DNA of 64,000 bases from positions 62,001-126,000 of the forward strand of contig CAWEAZ010000011.1 of assembly GCA_963807155.1 (NCBI GenBank). Direction: 5' to 3'. Both the position numbers and the translations under genes were made by a program. The notes under the pieces were generated by a model. The model was not told the origin of the DNA. It ran no database searches and was given only the letters and a program-made list of their open reading frames with translations. Positions 1-9,493 of the stretch are shown in pieces. Origin of the DNA: JACCZX01 sp963807155 (GTDB taxonomy: Bacteria > Pseudomonadota > Gammaproteobacteria > Burkholderiales > Burkholderiaceae_F). Numbering within the stretch: position 1 is the stretch's first letter; each line of letters begins with the position of its first letter.

Positions 1-597
1 GCGGCTCGGTAGTCAAGGAGTTGAACCTGCCGTTTCCCGGCGTTGAGTTTCAGGCGCTATTGACTGAAATTGCGACGCTGAAGCCGGACGCGACCTTCGC
101 CTTCTTTGCCGGCGGCGGCGCCGTCAAGTTCGTCAAGGATTATGCCGCGGCCGGATTGACGAAGACGGTGCCGCTTTACGGCCCGGGCTTCCTCACCGAT
201 GGCACACTCGAAGCGCAAGGTGAGGCTGCGCAGGGCCTGTTGACGACGCTGCACTACGCCGACGGCCTGCCGAACGAGAAAGACAAGTCGTTTCGGTTGA
301 ACTACGCGAAGGCCTACAAGCTGCAACCCGATGTATACGCGGTGCAGGGCTACGACGCGGCGCAGTTGCTCGCCGCCGGCTTGAATGGTGTCAAGGGCGA
401 CGTATCCAAGCGCGCGGAAATGATCAAGGCGATGGAGTCGGCGAAAATCGACAGCCCGCGCGGCCCGTTCACGCTGTCGAAGGCGCACAACCCCGTGCAC
501 GACATCTACCTGCGCAAGGTCGAAGGCGGCGGCCAACAAGTATCAGAAGGTGGCGGTAAAGGGTCTCGCCGATCCGGCGACCGGTTGCAAGATGTAG
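1..597 (+). CDS. livK: LivK-type ABC substrate-binding protein, 5'-truncated and frameshifted
   Basis: Periplasmic binding protein for branched-chain amino acids or a similar ligand, feeding the LivHMGF permease and ATPases downstream. Only the C-terminal ~198 codons are present; the signal peptide lies left of the window. The visible part is the second lobe of the type 1 periplasmic-binding fold, including the family-typical stretch PDVYAVQGYDAAQLL. Near 527-540, in a run of GGC triplets, the frame shifts. Dropping one base gives ANKYQKVAVKGLADPATG and a stop at 595-597, which looks like the native end; the uncorrected frame runs to 614 as unrelated sequence. One extra base from a sequencing error is the simplest explanation. 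The ligand cannot be fixed from this fragment. Confidence 0.85.
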
Positions 598-616
598 CTC
601 CGGACGCTCGATAACA

Positions 617-655
617 CGGCGGTGCGTGGGAAACTGCGCACCGCCGTTTTATTTT
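617..655 (+). terminator. Intrinsic terminator between livK and livH
   Basis: A perfect 10-bp stem (CGGCGGTGCG at 617-626, CGCACCGCCG at 637-646) with a 10-nt loop is followed by TTTTATTTT. It sits between the livK stop at 597 and the livH start at 662. Partial termination here would let the binding protein be made in excess over the membrane components, a common arrangement in ABC importer operons. That role is inferred; the hairpin and T-tract are directly visible. Confidence 0.85.
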
Positions 656-661
656 GTATCG

Positions 662-1543
662 ATGGACCTCGCCACTTTCCTGATTCAGTGCCTGAACGCT
701 GTCCAGTACGGACTGCTGCTGTTTCTGGTCGCGAGCGGCCTGACGCTGATCTTCGGCATCATGGGCGTGATCAATCTTGCGCATGGCAGCTTCTACATGA
801 TTGGCGCGTACATGGCGTATGCGCTTGCGCCTTTGGTAGGTGCAACGGTCGGCGGCGGCTTCTTTACGACGCTTGCCCTCGGACTGATGCTGTCGATTGC
901 GTTCGGCTATCTGCTCGAATGGGGCTTCTTCAGCTTCCTGTACGAGCGTGAGCATCTGCAACAGGTCTTGATGACCTACGGGCTGATCCTCGTCTTCGAG
1001 GAGTTGCGCAGCATCCTCGTGGGCGATGACGTGCACGGCGTGGCAGCGCCTGCATGGCTGTCAGGCAGTGTGCCGCTCGGCGATGTGATGACCTACCCGA
1101 CGTACCGGCTATTTATCTCGGCTGTGTGCATCGCGGTCGCTCTCGGACTGTACTTCGTGCTTGCGCGCACACGTCTGGGAATGATGATTCGCGCGGGCGC
1201 GAGCAATCGAGAAATGGTCCAGGCACTGGGCGTCAACATCAAGTTCTTGTATCGCGTGGTGTTTGCGTTCGGCGTTGCGCTGGCTGTGCTGGCCGGGATG
1301 ATCGCGGCTCCGGTGTCTTCGGTGTATCCGAACATGGGCGGTCAGGTGCTGATCATCAGCTTCGTCGTAGTCGTCATCGGCGGGATTGGGTCGGTTCGCG
1401 GCGCGCTGCTCGCCTCGTTGTTGGTCGGCCTGGTCGACACGTTCGGAAAAGTATTTTTTCCGGAAGCCGCAGGCGTACTCGTGTATCTGCTGATGGCGAT
1501 GATTCTGCTGTGGAAGCCCGAGGGGTTGTTTCGGCAGGGATGA
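662..1543 (+). CDS. livH: Branched-chain amino acid ABC transporter permease LivH
   Basis: Integral inner-membrane permease (293 aa) that forms the translocation path with LivM. The sequence is almost entirely hydrophobic helices, and the cytoplasmic coupling loop GASNREMVQALGVN, which contacts the ATPases, lies at about residues 180-193. Length is normal for LivH. The ATG at 662 is preferred because the family start is MDLATFLIQ-like; a GTG at 626 would put translation inside the terminator hairpin. The stop codon at 1541-1543 overlaps the ATG of the next gene (ATGA), indicating translational coupling. Confidence 0.93.
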   Translation: MDLATFLIQCLNAVQYGLLLFLVASGLTLIFGIMGVINLAHGSFYMIGAYMAYALAPLVGATVGGGFFTTLALGLMLSIAFGYLLEWGFFSFLYEREHLQQVLMTYGLILVFEELRSILVGDDVHGVAAPAWLSGSVPLGDVMTYPTYRLFISAVCIAVALGLYFVLARTRLGMMIRAGASNREMVQALGVNIKFLYRVVFAFGVALAVLAGMIAAPVSSVYPNMGGQVLIISFVVVVIGGIGSVRGALLASLLVGLVDTFGKVFFPEAAGVLVYLLMAMILLWKPEGLFRQG

Positions 1544-3270
1544 TGATCGATTCGCGTTCCTTGCCAATGCTCGCGCTGCTTGTTTTCGCTGCCGCGTTTC
1601 CATTCTTCGGTGAGAAGTACTACGTCGACCTCGCACTGAAGATCATGATTCTCTCGGTGTTTGCGTTGAGCCTCGAGTTACTCGTGGGTCAGACCGGGCT
1701 CGTGTCTTTCGGCCACGCAGCGTTCTTCGGGATCGGGGCTTACATCGCGGCGCTGCTGTCTCCGCAATCGGGACCGGCATCGTTTTGGATTCTGTTTCCG
1801 GCATCAGTGGCTGCAGCGGGGCTGTACGCGCTGGCGGTTGGCGCGCTGTCGCTGCGTACGCGCGGGATCTACTTCATCATGGTGACACTCGCCTTTGCGC
1901 AGATGGCGTACTACGTGTTTCACGACACGAAGGTCGGCGGCGGCAGCGACGGAATCTATTTGTATTTTCGTCCAGACGTCGCGATCGGCAGCGTGAGGTT
2001 GCTCGATCTCAGTTCGCCACTCGTCTTCTATTCGTTTGTTCTTGTTGCACTGGTGCTGACGTTTGTACTGCTTGCAGCTCTGCAACGAAGTCGATTCGGA
2101 CGTGCCCTTGCTGGCATCCGTGTGAACGAACAACGGATGCGCGCAGCTGGATTCGCAACCTATCCATACAAGCTGGCAGCGTTCGTGATCGCCGCGATGA
2201 TGGCCGGTGTTGCGGGTTTTCTTTACGCGCTAAAGGACGGATACGTGAACCCGGAGATTCTGTCGTGGCATCAGTCGGGCGCGGTACTGCTGATGATCAT
2301 TCTGGGCGGCATCGGCAGTTTGCGCGGTGCAGTGGTCGGCGCAATTGCGTTTGTCGCACTGCAGGAGTTTTATCAATCGCAGGCGATTTTCGGATCGTTT
2401 GCCAAACACTGGCAGTTACCGTTGGGCATTACGATCATCGTGTTCGTGGCGCTGATGCCGCGCGGTTTGATCGGACTCGGCTCGCAACTACGGGCGACGG
2501 AGTGTTGCATGACACTCCTGGCCGCGAAAAACGTCTCGCGCCATTTTGGCGGGCTGCGCGCAGTCGACGATGTATCGCTCACGGTCGATCGCGGCGAAAT
2601 TCACGCGGTGATCGGCACCAATGGCGCCGGCAAGTCAACGCTGATCAACGTGTTGTGCGGCGAAATTGCCCCGACTTCCGGGCGTGTCGAGTTGACTGGC
2701 CGTGATGTCACCGGTTGGAGCCAGTCCCGCCGCGCGCAGTCCGGCCTCGGTCGCAGCTACCAGCGTACGAACATATTTCCGAGTTTCAGCGTGCGCGAGA
2801 ACTGCCGCCTTTCAGCACAGGCGCGCAGGCAACGGCCGTGGGACTGGTTGACACCAGCCACGCAGTGCGATGTGTCGACCGCCGCGGCAGAAAGCGCCTT
2901 GCAGCGCGTTGGGCTTACATCGCACGCTGGCGATATTGCGGCGACGCTATCGCACGGCGCGAAGCGTCAACTTGAGATCGCCATGTGCCTGTCTACAGCG
3001 CCTCAGATCCTGCTTCTCGATGAGCCGTTGGCCGGCATGGGCTCCGAGGAAACAGAACGCATGCTGATGCTGGTGAACGACCTGAAGGCGAGCCACGCGA
3101 TATTGCTGGTCGAACACGACATGGACGCCGTGTTTCGCGTCTCGGACCGCATCACGGTGATGGTCAATGGCCGCGTGCTTGCAAGCGGGACGCCGTCAGC
3201 GATACGCGCGAACGCAGAAGTGCAGGAAGCGTATCTCGGCACAAACTTGGACGAGAGGACCTCGCCTTGA
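1540..3270 (+). CDS. LivM permease fused in frame to LivG ATPase
   Basis: One 576-codon open frame holds two transporter parts. Residues 1-~320 are LivM: a second multi-helix permease with the motif VGQTGLVSFGHAAFFGIGAY and the usual PRGLIGL end. Residues ~324-576 are LivG: Walker A GTNGAGKST near residue 360, signature LSHGAKRQLEIA, Walker B ILLLDEP and switch histidine VEHD. The ATG at 2509 (codon 324) is preceded by GGAG at a suitable distance and by a possible TGA overlap in another frame. The genes may therefore have been separate, joined here by an indel. LivM-LivG fusions do exist in related bacteria, so a genuine fusion is equally possible. The start overlaps livH; the end overlaps livF. 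Confidence 0.88.
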   Translation: MMIDSRSLPMLALLVFAAAFPFFGEKYYVDLALKIMILSVFALSLELLVGQTGLVSFGHAAFFGIGAYIAALLSPQSGPASFWILFPASVAAAGLYALAVGALSLRTRGIYFIMVTLAFAQMAYYVFHDTKVGGGSDGIYLYFRPDVAIGSVRLLDLSSPLVFYSFVLVALVLTFVLLAALQRSRFGRALAGIRVNEQRMRAAGFATYPYKLAAFVIAAMMAGVAGFLYALKDGYVNPEILSWHQSGAVLLMIILGGIGSLRGAVVGAIAFVALQEFYQSQAIFGSFAKHWQLPLGITIIVFVALMPRGLIGLGSQLRATECCMTLLAAKNVSRHFGGLRAVDDVSLTVDRGEIHAVIGTNGAGKSTLINVLCGEIAPTSGRVELTGRDVTGWSQSRRAQSGLGRSYQRTNIFPSFSVRENCRLSAQARRQRPWDWLTPATQCDVSTAAAESALQRVGLTSHAGDIAATLSHGAKRQLEIAMCLSTAPQILLLDEPLAGMGSEETERMLMLVNDLKASHAILLVEHDMDAVFRVSDRITVMVNGRVLASGTPSAIRANAEVQEAYLGTNLDERTSP

Positions 3271-3989
3271 GCGCGAACAGCGCACCTCTAATCGACGCTG
3301 CGCAGTTGCACACGCACTACGGGGCAAGCCACGTCCTGCACGGTGCGTCGCTCGTGATCGGCGCCGGCGAAGCGGTTGGCCTGCTCGGCCGCAACGGCAT
3401 GGGCAAGACCACTTTGATTCGCACGCTGCTCGGACTCGTGAGGCCGACCTCGGGCGCAATTCAAATTCGCGGCAACGATTGCACGCGGTCACAGCCCGAC
3501 CGCATCGCGCGGCTCGGCATCGGTTACGTGCCCGAAGGGCGTGCCATTTTTCCGAATCTCTCCGTGCGCGAGAATCTATTGATGGCGGCGCGCGCCGGCA
3601 TCGACGGCAGGCGCGACTGGTCGATCGATCGTGTGATGCAAACCTTTCCTCGCCTTGCAGAGCGCTTGCAACACGGCGGCGCACAACTGTCCGGCGGCGA
3701 GCAGCAGATGCTCGCGATTGGCCGGGCGCTGATGACGAATCCCGACCTGATGCTCCTCGATGAGGCCACCGAAGGTCTGGCACCACTGGTCGTGCGTGAG
3801 ATCTGGCGAATCATCAGCGCTATCCGAGCGACGGGAATCGCATCGTTGATTGTCGATCGAAACTATCGCTCGGTTCTCGCGCACACCGATCGCTGTGTAG
3901 TGCTGGAGAAAGGGCGTGTCGTGCTCGAAGGAAAATCGGCCGAACTGGCCAAGGCACCCGAAAAGCTCGCGCGATACCTGGGCGTGTAA
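3267..3989 (+). CDS. livF: Branched-chain amino acid ABC transporter ATPase LivF
   Basis: Second ATP-binding subunit of the importer (240 aa), working on the cytoplasmic side with LivG. It shows Walker A GRNGMGKTT (about residues 40-48), Q-loop region, signature LSGGEQQML and Walker B LMLLDEA. As usual for LivF, the switch histidine is replaced (IVDRNY where LivG has VEHD). The start is a TTG at 3267 that overlaps the livG stop by a TTGA junction and has GAGAGG upstream, so the two ATPases are translationally coupled. It is the last gene of the operon. Confidence 0.93.
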   Translation: MSANSAPLIDAAQLHTHYGASHVLHGASLVIGAGEAVGLLGRNGMGKTTLIRTLLGLVRPTSGAIQIRGNDCTRSQPDRIARLGIGYVPEGRAIFPNLSVRENLLMAARAGIDGRRDWSIDRVMQTFPRLAERLQHGGAQLSGGEQQMLAIGRALMTNPDLMLLDEATEGLAPLVVREIWRIISAIRATGIASLIVDRNYRSVLAHTDRCVVLEKGRVVLEGKSAELAKAPEKLARYLGV

Positions 3990-4010
3990 GCAGCGCTCGG
4001 CGCCGTGTAC

Positions 4011-4029
4011 GCGACGGCTACGCCGTCGC
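4011..4029. repeat. Short perfect hairpin after livF
   Basis: GCGACGGC (4011-4018) and GCCGTCGC (4022-4029) form a perfect 8-bp stem with a 3-nt loop, 22 bases after the livF stop. There is no T-tract, so it may stabilise the mRNA end or assist termination rather than being a complete intrinsic terminator. Confidence 0.5.
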
Positions 4030-4054
4030 ACGTGCACTCGTCGCGAATTAGTTT

Positions 4055-4091
4055 GTGTGCCGGGCTTCGGGCGGCCGTGCGCCCGGCACAC
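4055..4091. repeat. 11-bp perfect inverted repeat
   Basis: GTGTGCCGGGC (4055-4065) and GCCCGGCACAC (4081-4091) are exact reverse complements around a 15-nt GC-rich loop. The repeat lies between the ends of two convergent units: livF on plus and the decayed PEP-CTERM esterase on minus. A bidirectional transcript-end hairpin is likely, but no T-run follows on either strand. Confidence 0.6.
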
Positions 4092-4129
4092 GTACAACTT
4101 CGAATACCTAGCGGCCGCATCGTGGCAAT

Positions 4130-5142
4130 CGCCCGCTGCGCAGATATGCTGTGCGTCGATGGTGGCTCTGGCACGGCCATGGCAAACTGACTTCCCAGCA
4201 GCTAGTGAGTGCGGGTCGTCGGATGCACGCCGTCCCAGAACAGCCAACGGTCCCAATTACCAGGGTTGCACAGACCGTTCGCTAAATTGTCAACGCACGC
4301 ATCGGTCGTGTTGTCGAACCCGTAGGCGAGCGGATCAGCAAGGATTCTGGCAAATCGCCGGCGGTGTCGAACTGCACGATCTCGGCCGCAGGCGGCGCAT
4401 CTAGCGCCGATCTGCTGTCCGCCAGTGCTCCGTTGAAAATTGTGCAGACAGTTGCGTAGCGCCAGCCGCCGCTGTGGGACCCAACGCCTGCGCGCGCGGG
4501 GTCTTGCCGACGTCCGGGGCGTTCGCAATGAGGAAATGGTCGCGCGCCGGACGCGTAGAGCCGGTATGATGATCGTGACGACGTTGGTCACCGCACCAGT
4601 CACACTGTCCGCCCGGTGAGCCTGCACTAAGCCCGGCAACATTCGTCTGCGCGAGTAGTCAGACGCATTCGAAACAGATATCGTTGCGAACAGCGAGGTG
4701 ACTGCATCGAAGAGAAGGTTGCTGCTCGAGAGAAAGTCTGAACTGCCAGGCGTTGCCGAAATTACAGATCGGCTTCACCATGTTCGGCACGCCTTGGATC
4801 GTGCCGGAATTGAAATCGCCGACCCGGTGCGTCGCCCCGGCATAGGCGAAATTATTGCCGCCTGTGCAGAGACGGTGTGAACCCCCTGGGGCACCGTCGT
4901 AGCGGTCCACGATACTCGGCAAGCAGAGGGGCCGTTCGGAAAACTTGCCAGTTGCATACGGCGGCGCCGGCAGGGCGAGTTCGCGGTGTTAATAACGGTT
5001 GCAGGCGTAGGCCGGAATCACCGTCAACGCTGGCGCCGAAGAACAGACTGGTGATTCAATCAGCCCGGCGCGTGCCGGCAGTGGAAGCGAAAAGACCGAA
5101 ATGACTGCAGCACCGCACGAAACGTTTCACCATCGTGTTCAT
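4130..5142 (-). pseudogene. Decayed GDSL/SGNH esterase with PEP-CTERM remnant
   Basis: No frame is open across this stretch, but minus-strand fragments in several frames line up as a secreted GDSL (SGNH) esterase. From the ATG at 5142, after one frame change, a signal-like AAVISVFSLPLPARA is read. Around 4750-4870 the family-like GGNNFAYAGATH appears. At 4203-4350, FARILADPLAYGFDNTTDAC is followed by FWDGVHPTT, whose D..H pair matches the catalytic block V. After another frame change at ~4180, AVPEP is read, the start of a PEP-CTERM sorting signal (expected next: a membrane helix and basic residues, not clearly preserved). The nucleophile block FGDSLSD is not recognisable. Five or more frame breaks in 1 kb suggest a true pseudogene. 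Boundaries are approximate. Confidence 0.6.
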
Positions 5143-5285
5143 TTTGGTTGTCCTGAGAGACGATTGCTTGCCAAGCGAATTATCGAACTGAGCCGTAAGG
5201 GATCTCGTTGGCGCCTCCTGGAAGAAACGCGGCCGCGGCCAAGCGCGAACTCAAGAACAGCGGCCTGGCGGCAGTGAGGATCGAA

Positions 5286-6399
5286 TCACAAAAACAATGG
5301 GTTTGGTTCCGGTGGACTGCGATTATGGTGACACTGCAGCAGCAAGCTGTCGCATTTCCGCAGTGCTCGCAGCAACAATGCGGCCGCGTTGCGGTATTGG
5401 CCGTCGCTATGCAGTCTCCGCAGTTTCGCCCGTCGCAGGCGATCATGTATCGCGTCCCACTCGGGGCCGGTGGGTGGTTCCGCAACGATCAGGCGATCCG
5501 CGCCGCTCGAATCGAGCCGATGCAAAGACGAATACAGCAAGCGCGCGTAGTCGTCGGCGCGTTCTGCAGCGGCGATCGCTAACGCAACCTCGGCTCGACA
5601 GTTCTGCAGCAAACTCAAGGGCGCTAGCACTGCGATCCGTGCACCTCCCGGCTTCGAAAGCATCGCGGCCAGCTCGTCGACGCTCATCACGGCGAGGGGC
5701 GTGTGCGGTGCGTAGTGTTTTTCGAGCCGGCCCGGGGCGCGTGGGGATTGAGCACCGGCATCGACTACCTGACGGCCGAGTACCTCTTGTAGCTGATCGC
5801 GCGTGATTGCACCGAGTCGCAGCAGCGTCGGCTTGTCGCTGCAAACATCGACAATGGTCGACTCGATTCCCACCGGACACGGACCGCCGTCCAGGATTAG
5901 ATCGACTTTGCCGCGTGGTTTGACCCCGAGATCGTCGATCACGTGCTGCGCGGTGGTCGGGCTAATGCGACCGAAGCTGTTTGCGCTCGGCGCCGCCAGC
6001 GCGCCGCCAAATTCGTGCAACAACGCGCGTGCCCAGGCGTGTGCCGGCGACCGGAGGCCGACGGTGTCCTGCCCGCCGGTGACGATGTCGCGTGCGCGCG
6101 CGCTCCGTCTAAACACCAGCGTCAGCGGGCCCGGCCAGAACGCGCCCGCAAGGACACGTGCAGCGTCGGGCACTTCGATCGCCCAGTTCATCGAACGCGT
6201 CGGCACCACTGACGTGCACGATGACCGGGTGATCGGCGGGCCGCCCCTTTGCGGCGAATAACTTTCGCACCGCGTCTTCATTGTCGGCATCGGCGGCAAG
6301 TCCATAGACCGTTTCAGTGGGCAATGCGACGATCCCACCTCGGCGCAAGACATCGACAGCGCGATCGATCGCTACCGCATCGACTGCCGGCGTGTTCAT
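5286..6399 (-). CDS. tsaC: Threonylcarbamoyl-AMP synthase (Sua5/TsaC long form), frameshifted
   Basis: Makes L-threonylcarbamoyl-AMP from threonine, bicarbonate and ATP for the t6A37 modification of ANN-decoding tRNAs. The N-terminal YrdC domain starts MNTPAVDAV at 6399 and shows RRGGIVALPTETVYGLAADA. It continues after a frame break at ~6181-6195 with FWPGPLTLVFRRS and later GGPCPVGIESTIVDV. A C-terminal Sua5 domain follows (HYAPHTPLAVM linker region). The last ~50 codons after DRLRRAKLRRLH run longer than usual and may be out of frame. It closes the purC-purE-purK operon, 13 bases after purK. Confidence 0.82.
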
Positions 6400-6412
6400 C
6401 CGATCCACCGTG

Positions 6413-7580
6413 TCATGTCGCTGGTGCGATGCCCAGCGCGCTTGCCACACGATGCGAGCGCGCGATCGCTTCCGGCAACGTCGGCGCTACGCAGGTCACA
6501 TGTCCCATCTTGCGACCCAGGCGTGCTTCGCGCTTGCCGTACAAGTGCAGCTTCGCACCGGGCACCGCAAGCACCGACACCCAGTCAGGTTCGTGCATCG
6601 TCTGCCCGCCCGAGCGACTGCGGAACCATTGATCGCCGAGGATATTCAGCATGACCGACGGCATCATCTGGCTGGTATCTCCGAGGGGTAGATTCGCCAT
6701 CACGCGTGCCTGCTGTTCGTACTGACTCGTCACACACGCGTCGATCGTGTAATGGCCGGAGTTGTGCGGACGCGGCGCGATCTCGTTGACCAAAAGCGAA
6801 TTGTCGCGCAACACAAAGAATTCGACGCACAACACGCCGACGTAGTTCATGCGTTCGGCGAGCGTCAGCGCTGCGTCCCGCGCACGCCGCGCGATATCGT
6901 CATTCACGCGCGCGGGGGCAATCGACGTCGCGAGTATTCCGCCACGGTGCTCGTTCTCGGCGATCGGAAATGTCACGGCTGTGCCGTCTGTCGCGCGACA
7001 CGCGACAACCGAAACTTCAAGACGCAATGGCACTTTCTTTTCCAGCACGCATGGCACGCTTCCCATTGCGCGCCACGCCGCCCGTACTGCATCGAGTGTG
7101 TCTACCGGCACCTGCCCCTTGCCGTCGTAACCCATCCGGGCAGACTTCAATAGCGCGGGAAAAAGCTGCGCGTCGACCGCTCGCAAATCGTCTTCGCGCT
7201 CGATCACGACGTGCGGTGCGACATCGATTCCGCACGCAGTGATAAAACGCTTCTCGGCAATCCGATCCTGCGCAATCGCAACGCTTGATGCGTCCGGGAC
7301 TGACACTGCAATGCTGCGCGAGAAATTCCAGTGCAGCCGCCGGCACGTTTTCGAACTCGGTGGTCGCAGCGCGACAGCGTCGCCCCAGCTCCGTCAATGC
7401 AGCTTCGTCGAGATAATCGGCGGCAATGTGGTCGTCAGCGACTGCGCCCGCTGGACTGTCGTGTCCGGGATCCAGCACACACACTTTGTAGCCGAGCGAT
7501 TGCGCGGCCATGCAAAACATCCGGCCGAGCTGCCCACCGCCCAGCAACCCGAGCCAAGAACCCGGAGGAATCGCGTCCAT
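6413..7580 (-). CDS. purK: N5-carboxyaminoimidazole ribonucleotide synthase PurK, frameshifted
   Basis: ATP-grasp enzyme of purine synthesis converting AIR, ATP and bicarbonate to N5-CAIR, which PurE then rearranges. The start at 7580 gives the family N-terminus GSWLGLLGGGQLGRM. The frame breaks near 7300-7320, after ALEFLAQHC, and resumes as VPDASSVAIAQDRIAEKRF. The rest is complete: LLKSARMGYDGKGQ (ATP-grasp), VNEIAPRPHNSGHYTIDAC (metal/ATP site) and the C-terminal HLYGKREARLGRKMGH. Both halves together have normal length, so one indel is the only defect. It begins 6 bases after purE. Confidence 0.88.
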
Positions 7581-7586
7581 CAGCCG

Positions 7587-8090
7587 CTACAGCGGCAAGG
7601 TCATGTTGCGCGCTTTTTCGTTCTGCGTGGCGCGATATTGCGCAAGCGCCGTCGCAAGCTCGCCGTCCTGCGTCGAAAGCATCTCGAGCGCGAACAGCGC
7701 TGCATTGGCGGCGCCTGCTTCGCCGATCGCGAACGTCGCAACCGGTACTCCTCTGGGCATCTGCACGATTGACAACAGCGAATCCTCGCCGCGCAGATAC
7801 TTCGAAGGAATCGGCACGCCAAGTACCGGAATCAGCGTCTTCGAGGCCAGCATGCCGGGCAGGTGCGCGGCGCCGCCGGCGCCGGCAATGATCGCCTTCA
7901 ATCCCCGCGCACGAGCTTCCTCGGCGTACGCGAACATCTCATCGGGCGTGCGATGTGCGGAGACGACGCGCGTTTCGAAGCGCACGCCAAATTCCTTCAG
8001 CACTTCGCACGCGTGCTGCATCACGTCCCAATCGGACGTCGAGCCCATCAGCACGCCGATCAGCGGCGCGGAGTGCCCATCACGTTTCAT
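7587..8090 (-). CDS. purE: 5-(carboxyamino)imidazole ribonucleotide mutase PurE
   Basis: Class I PurE (167 aa), the mutase converting N5-CAIR to CAIR in de novo purine synthesis. Signature motifs are GVLMGSTSDWDVM near the N-terminus and VVSAHRTPDEM with the catalytic histidine at about residue 46. GAGGAAHLPGM follows. Length and order are normal and the gene is intact. It lies between purC and purK, as in the standard beta-proteobacterial cluster; pairing with PurK means the bicarbonate/ATP route is used rather than a direct AIR carboxylase. Confidence 0.97.
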   Translation of the reverse strand: MKRDGHSAPLIGVLMGSTSDWDVMQHACEVLKEFGVRFETRVVSAHRTPDEMFAYAEEARARGLKAIIAGAGGAAHLPGMLASKTLIPVLGVPIPSKYLRGEDSLLSIVQMPRGVPVATFAIGEAGAANAALFALEMLSTQDGELATALAQYRATQNEKARNMTLPL

Positions 8091-8123
8091 CGTGTATCGC
8101 AGGTAAAAGAGCGATTGTACGGA

Positions 8124-9026
8124 TCACGGATCACCGGTGACGGTCTGGCCGGTCAGTCGCAGCAACGCTTCGCGATATTTCGCGGCGGTTTTCGCAACGA
8201 CCTCGGGCGGCAATGCCGGCGGTGGCGGCGCCTTGTTCCAATGCTGCGTCTCGAGCCAGTCACGTACGAACTGCTTGTCGAACGACGGCGGCGACGATCC
8301 TTCGACGTACTGCTCGGCCGGCCAGAAGCGCGACGAGTCCGCCGTCAGAACTTCGTCCATCAGTCGCAGCTCGCCAGCTGCGTCGATGCCGAATTCGAAC
8401 TTGGTGTCGGCAATGATGATGCCGCGCGTCGCGGCGTACTCGGAGGCCGCGGAATAAAGCGCCAGGCTGATCGAGCGAATCGCGAAAAGCGAGCTCCGCA
8501 CCGACAATTTCCTGCATTTGCTCGAACGAAATGTTTTCGTCGTGCGTGCCAAGCTCGGCTTTGTTGGCAGGCGTGAAAATCGGCTCCGGCAGTTTGCTGG
8601 CCATTCGCAAGCCGCGGCGGTAGCTCAATTCCGCAGACACTTGCCGGTGCGCTGATAGTCCTTCCAGCCCGAGCCGATCAGGTAACCGCGGACGACAGCT
8701 TCGACCGGCAGCGGCCTCAGTTTCATCGCGACCACCGCACGCCCGCGCACCTGATCCAGTTCGTCGCTGGCGACAGCAGACTCGGGCGCGAGACCGGTCA
8801 AGTGATTCGCTGTCACGTGTGCCAGCCTCTCGAACCAGAAGTTCGACATCGCGTTCAGCACCTTGCCCTTATCGGGAATCGGCTGGCTCATCACGACATC
8901 GAACGCGGACAACCGATCGGTCGTGACGATCAGCAGCTTGTCGTCGCCCACGGCGTAACTGTCGCGCACCTTGCCTCGATAGACGAGCGGCAACGATTTG
9001 ATGCTCGACTGCAGGAGTCCACTCAC
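8124..9026 (-). CDS. purC: SAICAR synthase PurC, two frameshifts
   Basis: Phosphoribosylaminoimidazole-succinocarboxamide synthase, joining aspartate to CAIR with ATP. A GTG at 9026 gives VSGLLQSSIKSLPLVYRGKV, the family N-terminus with RGKVRDSYAVG and LLIVTTDRLSAFDVV. The frame breaks at ~8640 (after GYLIGSGWKDYQRTG) and at ~8490 (after FEQMQEIVG). The three pieces together cover the whole enzyme, ending in YREALLRLTGQ. The middle piece has KLPEPIFTPANKAELGTHDE, typical of PurC. Two single-base errors are the simplest reading, because flanking purE is intact. Confidence 0.87.
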
Positions 9027-9036
9027 GCGGATTTGC

Positions 9037-9454
9037 TCACGCTCGAAAGAAATACCATCCGACAATCGCAACCCAGGTGCCGCCGGCGAGCATCAGCGCC
9101 AGCATCACCGCCGCGCTGCCGACGTCTTTCGCGCGCTTGCCGAGCGGATTGATTTCCAGACTATCGCGGTCGACCGCCGCTTCGATGGCGCTGTTCAGCA
9201 GCTCGACGATCAACACCAACATCAAGACGCCGACCAACAGGATCTTTTCCGCCAATGCAATCGGCAGCACCAGCGCGACGGGAGTCGAGTACCGCCGCCA
9301 GCATGATCTCTTGCCTGAACGCGTCTTCACTGGCCCACGCCGCGCGTAAGCCGTCCAGCGAGTAGTGGGTCGCGTCGACCACGCGGCGCAATCCGCGCTT
9401 GCGCTTTTCGGCAGCGCGGTCAAGAACAATGCGGTCGGACGATTGCTCGGACAT
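9037..9454 (-). CDS. dgkA: Diacylglycerol kinase DgkA, frameshifted
   Basis: Small inner-membrane kinase recycling diacylglycerol to phosphatidic acid. The reading starts at 9454 (MSEQSSDRIVL) and has the DgkA stretch ATHYSLDGLRAAWASEDAFR (about residues 28-47). A frame break at ~9285 follows; the other frame continues with IVELLNSAIEAAVDR, the active-site helix (E..NSAIE), and RAKDVGSAAVMLAL. Three membrane helices are visible. The combined length (~139 aa) fits the family. It ends 10 bases before the purC start on the same strand and may lead the purine operon. Confidence 0.85.
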
Positions 9455-9493
9455 GGCGGCGGATGATACGACCGCCGCAACGGCAAGGCGATC

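Noticed and set aside
506..1036. 176-aa open frame on the minus strand inside livK/livH
   Set aside because: Antisense shadow of a well-supported transporter gene; Arg/Gln/His-rich composition typical of the reverse frame of GC-rich coding DNA.
1785..2705. 306-aa open frame overlapping livM-livG on the same strand
   Set aside because: Arg/Cys-rich out-of-frame reading with no family motifs; the in-frame protein carries all the LivM and LivG signatures.
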